Source: Perkinsus olseni (lineage: Eukaryota; Perkinsozoa; Perkinsida; Perkinsidae). From it: a stretch of DNA of 64,000 bases. Within the stretch, counting starts at the first letter, position 1, and each line of letters opens with the position of its first letter. A model generated the notes under the pieces. That model was given only the letters and a program-made list of their open reading frames with translations, searched no databases and was not told the DNA's origin. Location of the stretch: NCBI GenBank assembly GCA_013115135.1, contig JABANP010000049.1:1-64000 (forward strand), read 5' to 3'. Both the position numbers and the translations under genes were made by a program. Shown here one piece after another: positions 9,270 through 20,482 of this stretch.

Positions 9270-12200
9270 ATGTCAGAAGAGATCACCATGGAGATAGAGG
9301 AGTCGAGCTCTCCTCATCGAAGGCCACAGGTTGACAGGTCGCAGCTGACGGGCACCGCCATGGGTGTGGTCGGAGGGGCTGCTGACTTTAGTAGTGATGG
9401 GCCCTGGTGACCTGTACTGAGCTCCCCTTTGAGTAGGTGATGGCGCTGCATCGCCGTATCATCCGGTGAGCCCTCGTCCCTTCCTACCATCACCGTCGAT
9501 TGCCTACAGACCGATACCCAAAGACATGTAGGAGGGGAATATCAGTGCACCTTCGAGTGGCTGTTGATCAGGGAAGAGGAGCTGTCCTCTCCCAAGGCCG
9601 ATCCTGTCGCTGGGGTGCAGATCCTGGCAGACCAGACCGAAATAGGGTTCAGGTGATGATGGTGGTCCTCGCCGGGCCATGGTCCCTACACACGCCGTCA
9701 GCGCTTCTCTGTATTGTATTGTCGTTCGAGGGAGTAGCTCGTCACCTTCGAGACTTCGAAATCTGTCCCCGGTCCTGAGGTGATCTGCCTTCAGAGACAC
9801 CAAAGATGACATCTCCTCGGACCCTAAGGAAGACTTATTCAAGGCCTTCTATGAATGGGTGGACCTCAATCAGGACGTAGCTCTCACAGCCCCGTGCCGC
9901 TACGGCCAGCTTGTGCCGTCTGCCAGGTCTTCATCGCTCGTCTCGCGGAGTGCGTCGCCATCCCCGGCGTGTCGGGAGATCCTGCCAAGCGCCCCCAGGT
10001 TGTCCAAGTTGATCGTCTCATGGAGCTAGTCCCGCGGATAGGTCATTCAAACTATAGCCTGGGCTACCAAGTGGTGCGAGGCCCTGGGCGGCGTCACCGA
10101 TGTCGTTGACCTAGGCCTTCAGGCTTTAGCTGACGGTAAGCGACGGGGCTACCGAGTGGCGGTTGATGTGTCCTGTGTAGGGAGCAAGATACCATTGCCG
10201 CCAGTTCTGTTCTGCACCTTCGAGGGTGGGTCCCCTGCCCAGAGTCCGACGCTGTGTGTCTATGGCCATCTTGATGTAGTTGGAGGGAAGCCCGGCCGCT
10301 GCCGTGAGGTTCTTTGTCAGGTTCAGCCAGCTGAGAAGGAGGACGGGTGGGATACTGAGCCCTTCGAGCTCACTGAGGTTGATGGCAAATTGTAGTCGCT
10401 CCCTTGTCAATGGCTACTCGTACGTGTACTGTTCAGGTACGGCAGGGGGGCCACGGACGATAAGGGGCCTGTCCTCTGCTGGCTCTGGTTTGTGGAGTTC
10501 CATAGGAAGTTCAACCTCCCCTTGCCCTGCAACATGAAGTAGGTTGTTTTTTCAGTGGCTCGGGTGTGCTAATAAGTTTATATTACTATCATAAGCTTGT
10601 CATTATGTACCCTTCACTGGGGTTTTGTCGCACAGCCCGGTCGTAAAAATTGTCCACAGCTAATCTCAGAATTTTTTCCGCCTGACTGTATATTTTGCTT
10701 TAAAGGTTATTAATACTCTATATAGGGATATTCCCGTTCTCTCAGATGCGTCTTTGAAGGGATGGAGGAGTCGGGGTCGGAGGGCCTCGAACCTTGTCTG
10801 CAGGTGGGAGGGGCCTGCCCTCAGCGGTGGCGAGAGCGTTGGTGTAGTCGGTCCGAGAGACCTTCTTCGCGGACGTCGATGGCACGTGTATTTCTGATAA
10901 CTATTGGCTGGGGACCCGACGTCCTTGCTTGACATTTGACATTCGAGGAGCGGCGTACTTTGCGGTTGAGGTAGAAGCTGGCGTTTGATGGATGCGAAAG
11001 ATACTCCGACCAGGTCCGTGGTGGCGAGAAGGACCTGCACTCGGGCTCCCATGGTGGGGCTGTCCACGAGCCCCTCACTGATCTCATCGAAGTAGGGAAA
11101 ATGAAACCATTGCCTGGCTCAGCGAGGTCCCTCAGTTGATGTCGACTTTGGTGGACAGTAGTGGCAAGATCCTCGTACCGGGGATGTACGACGAGGTTGC
11201 TGAGCTGACTGCTGAGGAGAGGAGGAAGTAAGGCTGGGGGCCTTTGGGGGTCTCACTGGGGTGGGGTCAGATACGAAGTTTGTGATTTCGATATCGAGGC
11301 CTATGCCAACGACGGTGTTGGCGGGATGCCTCTGTTATTTAACGTAATATTCGGGGATGTCAGGCGCAGGGTTCGAACCTGCGTGCTCTTGCTCAGAATT
11401 CTACGGAGATTCTGATGGGCCGGTCGCGCTATCCTTCCTTGTCTCTTCACGGTATCGAGGGGGCCTTCTCCGGAGCTGGCGCAAAGACCGTCATCCCGAG
11501 GACCGTCATCGGTAGGAGGGTCGCTTGAAAATCATCCACCCTGACACGAGCGGTGAGGCTGCGAATAAGCCATGCCAAAAACGCATTTTCCATCTGAGGC
11601 TGTCATACAGGCTGATAAAACGGGAATAATTACAGAATTCTTAATCTACGAAACCTTCCTATAGAACTTATCTCCATTTCCGTTTCCCTCGTCTCTGTCG
11701 TTTTCGACACTACATCACGTGTCACTCGTGATAGGTAAGTTTTCGATTCGTACCGTTCCCAATATGACTGTGGCCCACGTCGAGGACTGCGTCAAGAGGC
11801 ACTTGGTTAAGGTCTTTGATGGCCTTGGCAGCCGCAACCGACTCAAGGTCAACTGCCTGCTCGCGGCTCGGGTGAGTTACCCTTCCTCGGGACTTCCGTG
11901 ACCACTTCCCCCATCAGCCCTGGGTGGGCGACATCGCTGACTTCAACTTCGAAGCTGCTGCTGCGGCTACCAGGAAGGTGAGGATGCTGCGGTGTAGAGT
12001 GGGCGGCGAGGGTTGTGTGCAGGTCCATGAGGGGCAGGAACCGGACTATACTCGGGAGGGCGGCTCGATACCGATCACGCTTACTTTCGATGAGGTGGAT
12101 GGGGGAGGCGGTCTTCTTAGGCGTGAGGGTTCGTGCTAGGTTACTGATGGAAAGCCTCTAATTTTGCTGCCAATCGGCCAAGGAGACGACGGTGCCCACA

Positions 12201-12352
12201 GTCAGAACGAAAAGATTTCTCGATGGAATTACATCACGGGAATCAAGACGCTGGGGACGTAGCAGCAGCCGAGGGAGCGACGACAGAGTGGTGGTTGAGT
12301 CAGGTATGTTTATGAATTTGACAAGCTGGCCAGGAAGGCCCGAGGGGACTAA
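9270..12352 (+). CDS. M20 metallodipeptidase (CNDP2/DUG1 type), copy 2
   Basis: Tandem paralog of the gene at 6346. It begins [15 protein letters not shown] and carries the same proline-rich N-terminal extension. It keeps YGHLDV|QP (split by an intron), [53 protein letters not shown] and GAHSQNEK, so it should be catalytically competent. It ends [15 protein letters not shown] with a stop at 12350-12352. Intron positions match copy 1, but two introns have grown: 10539-10745 (207 nt versus 51) and 11512-11734 (223 nt versus 45). The exon at 10437-10538 is about 94% identical to its copy 1 counterpart, while the next exon is only about 75% identical. Confidence 0.85.
11366..11382 (-). other. tRNA T-arm-like sequence in intron
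   Basis: Within a short intron of dipeptidase copy 2, the minus strand reads gcaggttcgaaccctgc, a perfect 5-bp T-stem with a TTCGAAC loop. No A box or anticodon arm lies at the right distance. It resembles the sequence at 6861-6881. Confidence 0.45.
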
Positions 12353-12586
12353 CGCGGCGATCTGCTTGCACATGGTTTAACATGAATCTGCGGGATCTGT
12401 GCTGGACCTCGCGATCATCATCAGCCTCCAATTTTTATAACCCTAATCGCTCCTCGGTCTTCGGTTCCTGTCTCGTCTACAGGGCGCTTTCTGCTGAGTT
12501 TACAGCGTCAAGAATGTGAGCCATCGTTGGTTTGGAAGCGAGGGAATGGCGACGGTTGGCAGTGTTGTTATTGGCCCTTCCCTTCC

Positions 12587-13486
12587 ATGGACCAGCTTCG
12601 GATATGTGATGTCGATTTGGTACGGAGGGCGGCCATGATCGGCAACGAGGAGTTCGAAGCGTTAGATACACCAGTAGGGGGAGGTGGTCGGTGGTAGCTT
12701 CTCCTCTTGATGATGGCTAGGTGACGGTGGTGCCCTCGGCCTCCTTCACGACGTTCGGTGCAAGATGGGAGCTGTTCTCGGGAGTAGTGGGCCCTTTCAG
12801 CCCGCACATGCCGACTGATGTCCCCTTGTGGCTGGCATTGCATCTGGAAAGGACCAATCGGTAAACCCCGTCTGCTGCTGTCGTTTGAATCACCTCTCCT
12901 GATGGAAGGTGTTCTATTGAAGCACCGGAGTGGTTGAACGCTACTCATTTGCGGCAGCAGTTGGCTGAAGAGCGGCGGCTGCCGGCTGATGAGTTCACAG
13001 ATGTACATGAGCACTACCTCGAGCTGGCCCATGTAAGTGACTAGGGTCGACCTTGGGTACTTGGTGTGGTGGCAGATACTGCTGAATCAGCGACCTTGGC
13101 TGACGAAAGGTGCCAACGGAGGGGAGGTGGCTGCAGGATCGCAGGACGCCTTGGGAGGACCAAAGGCGCAGGCTGAGATCAGGGTTTTATTAGAAGGTAA
13201 TATGCGAGCGTGTAGATAGTGCCGTACCATATTTCCCAGACATCCTGGATATAAGACGCCACAAGATACGAGAAGGCATCAAGATGCTCGACACTGACGT
13301 TGCTAACCTGGATGTACCACCCTTCCCCCTCCTCTCAGTAACACACACCCCACTCTCCTTCAGGTTACAAAACTCTCTCGACTCGAGTTGGCGTGCATCC
13401 GAAGTCAGTCCCTATCATTGATGGACAAGGCCCAGGAGCTGTTGGCCATCCGAGAAGGGGCAACGGCTGCTGCTACCGGCGGCTGA
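12587..13486 (+). CDS. PSF2: GINS complex subunit PSF2
   Basis: GINS is the four-subunit part of the CMG helicase that unwinds DNA at replication forks. Exons give an N-terminus from MDQLRICD, then NEEFEALDTP, TVVPSASF, GVVGPFSPHMPTDVPLWLAL, an EAPEWLNATHLRQQL stretch, HEHYLELAH, and a C-terminal helical part (FPDILDIRRHKIREGIKML ... LSRLELACIRSQSLSLMDKA). The order VPxxSF / GPFxPxxPxxVPLWLA / PEWLxxxxL / YxELA is the PSF2 signature known from yeast and human. Short introns (for example 47 nt after DTP) connect the pieces. The stop is at 13484-13486. The N-terminus seems about 15 residues longer than usual. It lies 130 nt upstream of centrin. Confidence 0.75.
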
Positions 13487-13616
13487 CCTCAGTTGTGTTC
13501 GCGTGAAGTTGTCAGTAATTCGTCCGGTATACTTGACCGTTTTTATCGCCGGACCCTGTTGAGTTAAGTGTTCACGTCAATGGTGGCTGCTAGGCTGCTA
13601 TCGCGCACTGCTATCG

Positions 13617-14401
13617 ATGAACCGCGCTCGTGCTAGTCCCGCTGCTGGTGGCCGTCGCAAGCCGACCTACGAGAGACCTGGCATGACTGAGGTAGGGAGG
13701 TGGGCGGCAGGGCAACAGTGGCTTGTCAGGACGAGATCGATGAGATCCGGGAGGCCTTCAATTTGTTCGACACCGATGGCAGCGGGACGATCGACCCGAA
13801 GGAGCTGAAGGCGGCCATGCAGAGCCTCGGGTTCGAGTCTAAGAATCCAACGATCTACCAAGTAGGGTCCTTTTCGGGAGTGGTTGTGGTCAGCCCAGCG
13901 GTAGATGATCGCTGATCTCGAGAAGGAGAGCAATAGTGCTGTTGATTTTGAGGAGTTCCTGGACAGCATCACCAACAAACTGGTGAGTGTGTGGTGATGG
14001 GAAGGTGTCCCTCTGTGGGCTGTCAGGGCGACAAGGAGTCTCGCGAGGGTATCATGAGAATATTCAACCTCTTTGACGATGACAAGACGGGTAGGGGAAG
14101 GGGGTGTTGAGTCGATGGTGAAGCGGTGCCCTCCCCTGCAGGTACGATCACTATTAAGAACCTCCGCCGAGTTGCTAAGGAGCTCGGCGAGGTAGGCCGG
14201 GCTGGGACAATCTCATCGGTGCATCCCTTCTGTCCATCAGACTATGACCGACGAGGAGCTGAGGGAGATGATCGAGAGGGCGGACAGTGAGGGTTACTCG
14301 AGGGGCGCATTCAGTCAGGGCGTTCTGGGTCAGGTAATGGTGATGGGGAGATCAGTGCCGAAGATTTCTACAACATTATGACTAAGAAGACCTTCCCTTG
14401 A
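13617..14401 (+). CDS. Centrin (caltractin), EF-hand protein
   Basis: Centrins are calcium-binding proteins of basal bodies and centrosomes. Six or so short exons encode a basic N-terminal tail ([16 protein letters not shown]), then EF-hand 1 with loop [12 protein letters not shown] (canonical), a degenerate second hand ([15 protein letters not shown]), EF-hand 3 loop DDDKTGTITIKN (Asn at position 12, as in other centrins), and EF-hand 4 ([12 protein letters not shown]), whose first and last loop positions are Glu and Asp rather than Asp and Glu. It ends IMTKKTFP. Introns are 38-51 nt, and one of 43 nt interrupts EF-hand 4. Length and order match centrin rather than calmodulin. Confidence 0.88.
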
Positions 14402-14534
14402 GTCTGGGGGACTCCTAACCTCATGATACAAATACTACTCATGATGCGCCAAATTACACTTTTTGCTTCGCTCCGCTGTGTTTGGTTGGGTTGGGTGGTG
14501 CGGTAGAAGCAGCAGTCACAGTAACTCTGTCGTT

Positions 14535-17500
14535 ATGCCGAAGAAGAAGGCGCGTTCGAAGACACCGGTGCGGAGCGATGGAGCTGGTGACGCGTGCGAC
14601 CTGCCGAGGGGGTTTGAGAAGCTCCTGCCAGGGGTGCCGGGGCACACGAAGTCCACCCTGAGGCCTCGGGTGAAGACACTGGCTGATTGTTTTGAAGTAC
14701 TGGCTGGCAGTCTCTGTTGTACTGACGTATGCAGGTCCGCTTTAACTCAGCATGTGGTATGGGTTTGTATGCAGTTGAGGATATTCCCGAAGGTTGTGTT
14801 TTACTGGAGGAGGAGCCAGCTGTCATCATACAACCCCATCGGTAGGGCTCATCTCGCTTGGAGGAAGTCCATGGGGGTCGTGGGTCACCTCGCTGAAGGG
14901 TTCGGTCGTCACCCGGGGGATGGGTATATCGGCCGCTTCGTTTTAAAGTACTCTCCGCCGCGCTCGAAGACCGGCGCCGATGTCTCCCCGGTGACAGCGG
15001 TGGTCCTGAGATCTCCTGTTACCACGAGGGCAGTACGCCGGGAGTTCCTCTCAGCACAGAACTTCCCCCCTTTTTGCGAGGCGTTAAATTCAATATGTGC
15101 GCATACACCCCGAGACCCGTTAACGCCGGTATTTGGAGAAAGTGTGACTAGCTGTATTTTTCGGTGCCTTCTCAGAGACTGTGCGGTAGCTGGTACGCTG
15201 GATAATCTCCTGTGGATCATGCAGCACTTCTCTGACGCGAGGAAGCTTCGGCAGGTAGGCGCTTCGACGGACCTAACCATCACCGCCGTTGCTCAGTACC
15301 TGTATCCGCGAATGGGTGATGTTGTGGACAGCTTGCCGGAAGGCATCAGGGACGACATCGACTCGTTCTCGCATTTCTTCTCGCATGAACAGTCGTCGAA
15401 GTGGCTGGCCCGGCCTGCAGCCTGGAGGTCGGTGATGGAGGTGTTTGACGATGAGGAAGAGGGTGAGGGTGGCGACCTGCTTCGTGTAACGGTGAGAGTA
15501 CTTCTTCTCAGCTCCGAGTGAGGCCCTCTGTCGTGACTTTATCGACACGTTTCGGGAATTCCGACGGAATCATAGCGACAGGGAGGTAGGCCGAGCCCGC
15601 GGATGTGCACTGGCTGGTCATAATCCTGCGGAGGAGTTGTGAACACACAGACGGCGGTCTCGAGACGGGAGCGACAATCGGGCATCCGGATCGCCTGAGT
15701 AACTACCAGCGATCCGGATTGGGTCTTTTATGGCATATCGGGGCGCAGGGGGGATAACTCAGCACTGATGTGTTAACCTAGTGGGGATATTACTATTATT
15801 CTACTCATGCACCTCGGCCATCGGTCTCGAACTGAAATAGGATGAGGTCCGTAGATGGGATGTTGTCAGATAAGGGAGATGGCTACAGTCAGTGAGTGCA
15901 TTGCCTTGAACTCCTTCAAGAACACCATCAGTCGTGGCGGCGTGCCCTGTCTCGGTGCTGCCACCTGCGTCTTCCTCGTGGCCAGCCTGCTCAACCACAG
16001 CTGCATGCCTAATGTGTCGATATCGACCTACAACCCCGAAACCATCGACGCCAGTAGTGACAGTGAGGGGAGAGGGGTAGTGGTGGTCTCTCTTCTAAGG
16101 TCCCCAGTTGACGGCGGTAACAGTGCGGCCGGTGATGGCCGGGGAGCAGCTCTGCATGTGCTACTTTGGCCATCATTTGCTGTAATACTTCTCATACCAC
16201 TCTTCGCCGGCATCGTGTTCGGCTCTCTCGGCCTGTCCTCCTCCACATTAGGGCCGGTTCTAGCTGCCGAGGCCTTGACGAGCATCTCAATAGAAGTGTG
16301 TAATCAGGTTCGCGACGTCGCCGTTTTTCGACGGCGTGGGCGAAAGACGCGACCGAATGCTGAAGGAAAAGCACTTCCTCTGCATGTGCGATCGATGCCA
16401 GGACGAAGTGGTACTACCGATGGGTGTGTCGGGGGGGGAACTCCGTCAAAAGCGAACGGCGTCGAACTGCCAGAAAAGTACTGTGGGACCCACAGCAAGA
16501 CTAGAACAGTTCAACATCAACATCATCATCGGCATCGTCATGCGCCCAGGGATGGTTTGGTATTGCTGAGGCAGCGAGGAGTCTTCTCTAGCCCTTAGGG
16601 GTCCCTTGGCGGCATCCCGCTGGCCTGTATGACGTCGTCCGTGTATTTCAGAAAGGTCTCAGCGACTGGGAGAGCTTCCAGTGTCCTTTGTGTGATGGCG
16701 GGGCTTGCGTGAAGATGGACGGCGTCTTCAAATGCCGAAAATGTGGCAGCGAAGGTGTTTCAATAGCACTTAGTAATCGTCATCCCGACTGCATCAGATT
16801 CGGTTCCGCTGGATGATACTCGGAAGTGGCTGGTGAAAGCAACTCTAACGTTGAGGTTGATGATGCAAGTTGTGTGCAACGCTCTGGCTGAGGCGCGCAT
16901 CACCGGAGAGACGGACGCCCTGATTGCGGTTTCGGAGAAGCTGACCAAATTGGCCATCCAGGGAGGGGTAGGGGGGACGCGGGACCGTGCTGTTTGCCTT
17001 GAAAAGCCTGCGAGCGTCGTCTTGATTGTTGCTCTGGTCCGCCGATTGTACGTGCCTGTCAGCGATCATCAACATGCTACCCAAAATTATCATAATTTCG
17101 GTCAATCAGGCTTACTCCAGTCTGTCTTTTCTAGGCGGTATTATACTATGGACTCAGTGCTTCATAATATAGCTAGTTCATTCGAAGTAGAGCGTGTTCC
17201 GGAACGTTCAGGCTCTGCGGTTCTAGGTCCTACCAGAGACTCTTGGGGGTCCGTCATTTCTCGAGCGCCAAGTGATACCTCATGAGGAGCACTATATTGT
17301 AAGGCAGGGAGTAGCCGATAGGATGGGAATTCTTGTGTTGAGGTCCATAAGGCGCTGACGATGCTGGTCCACGCCCATCGGCTCAACGCCAGACGGATTC
17401 TAGGCTGCGGGTAGGGGAAAAGTTGGTATTGCTTGGCATCCTTGCACACTGCTGTTTTAGCACTATGATATTGCAGCAGAGCAAGGCGCTGTGTACCGCG

Positions 17501-17623
17501 AGGAAGGCGTTGAAATTAGGGGCGATTTTCGATGAGACTTTTTCGAATGAAGGAAGGCCAGGCGAGGACGTCGATCAGCTCGAGACGTGGGTACATGTAA
17601 TCGAGAGTACCATGGGTTGTTGA
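14535..17623 (+). CDS. SMYD-like SET-domain protein lysine methyltransferase
   Basis: SET-domain enzymes transfer methyl groups from SAM to protein lysines. The N-terminus (MPKKKARSK) is basic. The SET start reads VRFNSACGMGLYAVEDIPEG, then LLEEEPAVI. The core motif SLLNHSCMPNVSIS (NHSCxPN) lies near 15990, followed by the strand RPVMAGEQLCMCYFG. The post-SET cysteine cluster is FLCMCDRCQDE near 16380. Downstream are a second Cys pair motif (CPLC...CRKCGSEG, near 16690-16770) and a helical C-terminal region (QQSKALCTARKALKLGA), as in SMYD proteins with C-terminal TPR-like helices. I saw no MYND finger in the split SET. The intron near 14696-14731 is about 38 nt. The stop at 17621-17623 and some middle exons are uncertain. 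Confidence 0.65.
15684..15719. repeat. 11-bp inverted repeat in intron
   Basis: Arms atccggatcgc and gcgatccggat are perfectly paired around a 14-nt loop, inside the long non-coding stretch of the SMYD-like gene (about 15590-15850). Confidence 0.6.
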
Positions 17624-17689
17624 CATCTCACCAAGATTCGCGTTGGAAAGGCTTGAAGGGTGAATCAGGATGGTCAGCTTTTTTTGGTA

Positions 17690-19030
17690 ATGACTTTCTT
17701 CTCCAGTGTCCGTGCTGCTGTTGGCAGCAGCAGTCCTGGTCTTGCAACTTCTACTACCATAACACCACCAACTCCTCAATCAGCGTTCACCCCTCCGGTC
17801 GTCCGTAACAGTTTCGTACTTCGGTACACGAGTGGTGAGGAGGCTGGTCGTAACTACCATCAGCTGTCACATGGCCCGCCACCTGAGCTCAAGTCTATCG
17901 TCGCCCGATTACTAAGTTTTGGCGACGTTCAGAAGCTGGACTTTCAACATTGGCGAGAGCTTGGTGTCATCACTGCCTGCTACTTCGACACTAGGAACGC
18001 TGAGAAGGCCTTTGACCATTATTACATGCTTGGCGAGGAGGCCTGGGAGGTCCTCTGGTCCGAGAGCCACGATCAAGAGAACTACTTTGTTAGCGTGCCT
18101 GCTGAGGATCTTGCAGTAGCGGACCCGAGCCAGTACGGTGATATGGCGAATATTTCGTCGCCGCCGGGGGATGCTGGTACGGACTTGAAGTTGCTGATCC
18201 AGTTTTTCGACTGCCGAGCTGCTCGGTCGATGCGCGAGGCTCAGAGGAAGATGGGGGTTGGCCCGGGGGTTAGCGACCCTGGCTCGGCATCCACCGTCAC
18301 TAGCAGTTTGATAGGCGCTGACTTTGGCATCACGAGCCTGGTTGATGTGGCTGCCCCTCCAGTGCTGTTGGATAGGGTCCCTCGGATGTCTTCGTTGTCA
18401 CCGCCGCCCCCACCTCTCCCTACCAGAGTAGCATCTGGGCCGACGCCTTACACGATGCTTCTCGACGGTGCTGAGGGTCGTGAGGATTACAGCGTGAATC
18501 CTGAAGGTTGCTGGAAGGACCCTCGGACTACTATAATGATAAAAAACATCCCCAACAAGTTAACACAGCAGCGGATGCTTCAGATGATCGACGACGTGTC
18601 CCCTCAGAGCTACGACTTTTTCTATTTGCCTATCGATCTGCGCAATCGCTGCAACGTTGGTTACGCCTTCATCAACTTCATCGACCCCGCGCGCATCATG
18701 TCGTTCTACAGGGCGTTCCATGGCGCTGGCTGGAAGAACTTCAACAATTCTAAGAAGATATGTGATTTGAGTTACGCCCGTATCCAGGGCAAGGAGGCTC
18801 TGATGCAGCACTTCACCTCAGCTACACTGCCGAAAAACCCAGCAATGAGGCCGCTGTTTCGGCTTGGTCAAAATCTGCAGCCACTCCGAGTTCCGGGAGA
18901 GGCCACTAGGTATGCTAGTTGTGGCATTGGCATGGAACCCTCGTCGTCGTCTTCCATAATCTCCCTGGGTGGCCTCTTGCCGGAGCCCACTAGAGCTCGA
19001 ACCTCGCCGGCTGGACGCCCGTATCAATAG
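17690..19030 (+). CDS. Mei2-like RNA-binding protein (C-terminal RRM)
   Basis: About 447 residues in one open frame. The C-terminal third is the Mei2-type RRM (RRM_2): TTIMIKNIPNKLTQQRML, DFFYLPIDLRNRCNVGYAFI, then FYRAFHGAGWKNFNNSKKIC and SYARIQGKEALMQHF. Mei2 proteins bind RNA in meiosis and differentiation control; the family is widespread in plants, fungi and alveolates. The N-terminal half resembles a degenerate RRM (ELGVITACYFDTRNAEKAF). A low-complexity Ser/Pro linker lies between. The first in-frame ATG is at 17690; an upstream exon is possible because a GT...AG pair surrounds it. It begins within 70 nt of the end of the SMYD-like gene. Confidence 0.85.
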   Translation: MTFFSSVRAAVGSSSPGLATSTTITPPTPQSAFTPPVVRNSFVLRYTSGEEAGRNYHQLSHGPPPELKSIVARLLSFGDVQKLDFQHWRELGVITACYFDTRNAEKAFDHYYMLGEEAWEVLWSESHDQENYFVSVPAEDLAVADPSQYGDMANISSPPGDAGTDLKLLIQFFDCRAARSMREAQRKMGVGPGVSDPGSASTVTSSLIGADFGITSLVDVAAPPVLLDRVPRMSSLSPPPPPLPTRVASGPTPYTMLLDGAEGREDYSVNPEGCWKDPRTTIMIKNIPNKLTQQRMLQMIDDVSPQSYDFFYLPIDLRNRCNVGYAFINFIDPARIMSFYRAFHGAGWKNFNNSKKICDLSYARIQGKEALMQHFTSATLPKNPAMRPLFRLGQNLQPLRVPGEATRYASCGIGMEPSSSSSIISLGGLLPEPTRARTSPAGRPYQ

Positions 19031-20482
19031 TGATGGTCGTGTGTTTACTTTTTTTGTTATTGGCCTGTGTTTGTGAAGTACCCAGCAGGCTCCAGGGAAG
19101 CAACAGTTGCTCCCTCTGAGCTCTAATTGATTGCTCCGGTCCTCCTTCTCCTCCACCACTTGGGGTGTTTCTTGCGGTGTTGTTGCCTTATCGAACGCGA
19201 CAGGCTCCGAATTTTTCTCCTACCAGCGATCTGCCATCGCTGTATACTATTGCCATTATTCGTCCTCTATTTCAGTATTGCGTAGTCATTGCCTTTTTCC
19301 TTATTTTTGGTGGTGCAACTAACTAGTCTGTAGCCATGACCATCCTATTAGCGACTCAATTCTCCTGCTGTTGCTATCATCGTCATTATCGGTAGTCGCA
19401 GTAGGCTTCTGTTATTGTGATGGTGATAGATATTAGTCCCAGTTAATACGATCTTCGTTAGTACCACTATTTCTGTAGCCGCCGCCGCTGCAGCAGTCCT
19501 CTGCCGGTTTATTGCCGATGGGCTGTTGAGTTGCCTCCAGTACGGTGGGTTGGGGCAAAATGTCTGGAAGTGTCTTGCCCCTGTGCAATGGTCGTGAATG
19601 CTACCGCATATCTTTTCGAAACATATACTCACTGTGGTGACTGCGAAGCCGTTGAGCGCACATACTGCTGTCCCGCAGTGAGAGCTCGGGGATCTCAGCC
19701 GTCCGTTAGGCATCGACTGATTGGGAACACAACACCCGGGTTTTGCCGTCTAGAACTCAATTTCTGATTTTCCGTCTTCCTCCTGTCAACCGCCACTGAG
19801 CTTCATTTAAGCTTTTCACCGGAGGCTGATTCGGATCAGCGATATAAAACATCACACGTCGCGCTGAGGGGGTAATCTGGAATGGTGGCTCACGTCGAGC
19901 CACTCTTGGGCCGTTGGGAGAAAGGGCGATGACTCCCCTTCTCACCTGATGAGAAGGGACTTCCTCTGCTGATGGCGACGCTGATTGCCGGTTGTGTAGG
20001 ATGATGGATGAGGAATGTTATGGAGCCGCCGCGAGAGGAGCTCTGATCTTACCTGCATCACATACGCCTGGCAGCTTGAGATCGCGAGGTGCCTTCATTC
20101 ACGGGGGGGTCCATTGCTCGCTCCTAGCCTCGAATCATCGTTGCCAGGGCGTAGTCCTTCGTGCTTCGCTCCGCCTATGAGAATAGTTGAGTACTCAGCG
20201 TTCCTATCAGTGCTACGAGACAAGAGCACCTCATCGCCTCTCGTGGCTCAGCCAGGGGCCACATGTGCTTACCCAACTGGCAACGCAAGCGAGAGCATGA
20301 GCACACAGCACAGCAGCAGAATGGTATCATGAGTCGACACTAGTGAGTAGTTGGTAGATTGCGGATCACTTGTTCATGATTCGCTGAAAACTTGGTATGT
20401 CGGGCTGCGACACACTCCTGGCGAGCAAACTGAAAGGGAGAGGTATCATAGGTTGAAGCGTGCTCAGCGCGGGGAGAAAGAT
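19031..20482. other. 1.45-kb stretch without a supported gene
   Basis: It lies between the Mei2-like gene and a minus-strand gene, so it contains both 3' ends. Frames are short and rich in unlikely codons. Runs of T and a CAT/ATC-rich stretch near 19370-19430 suggest non-coding sequence. Confidence 0.4.
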
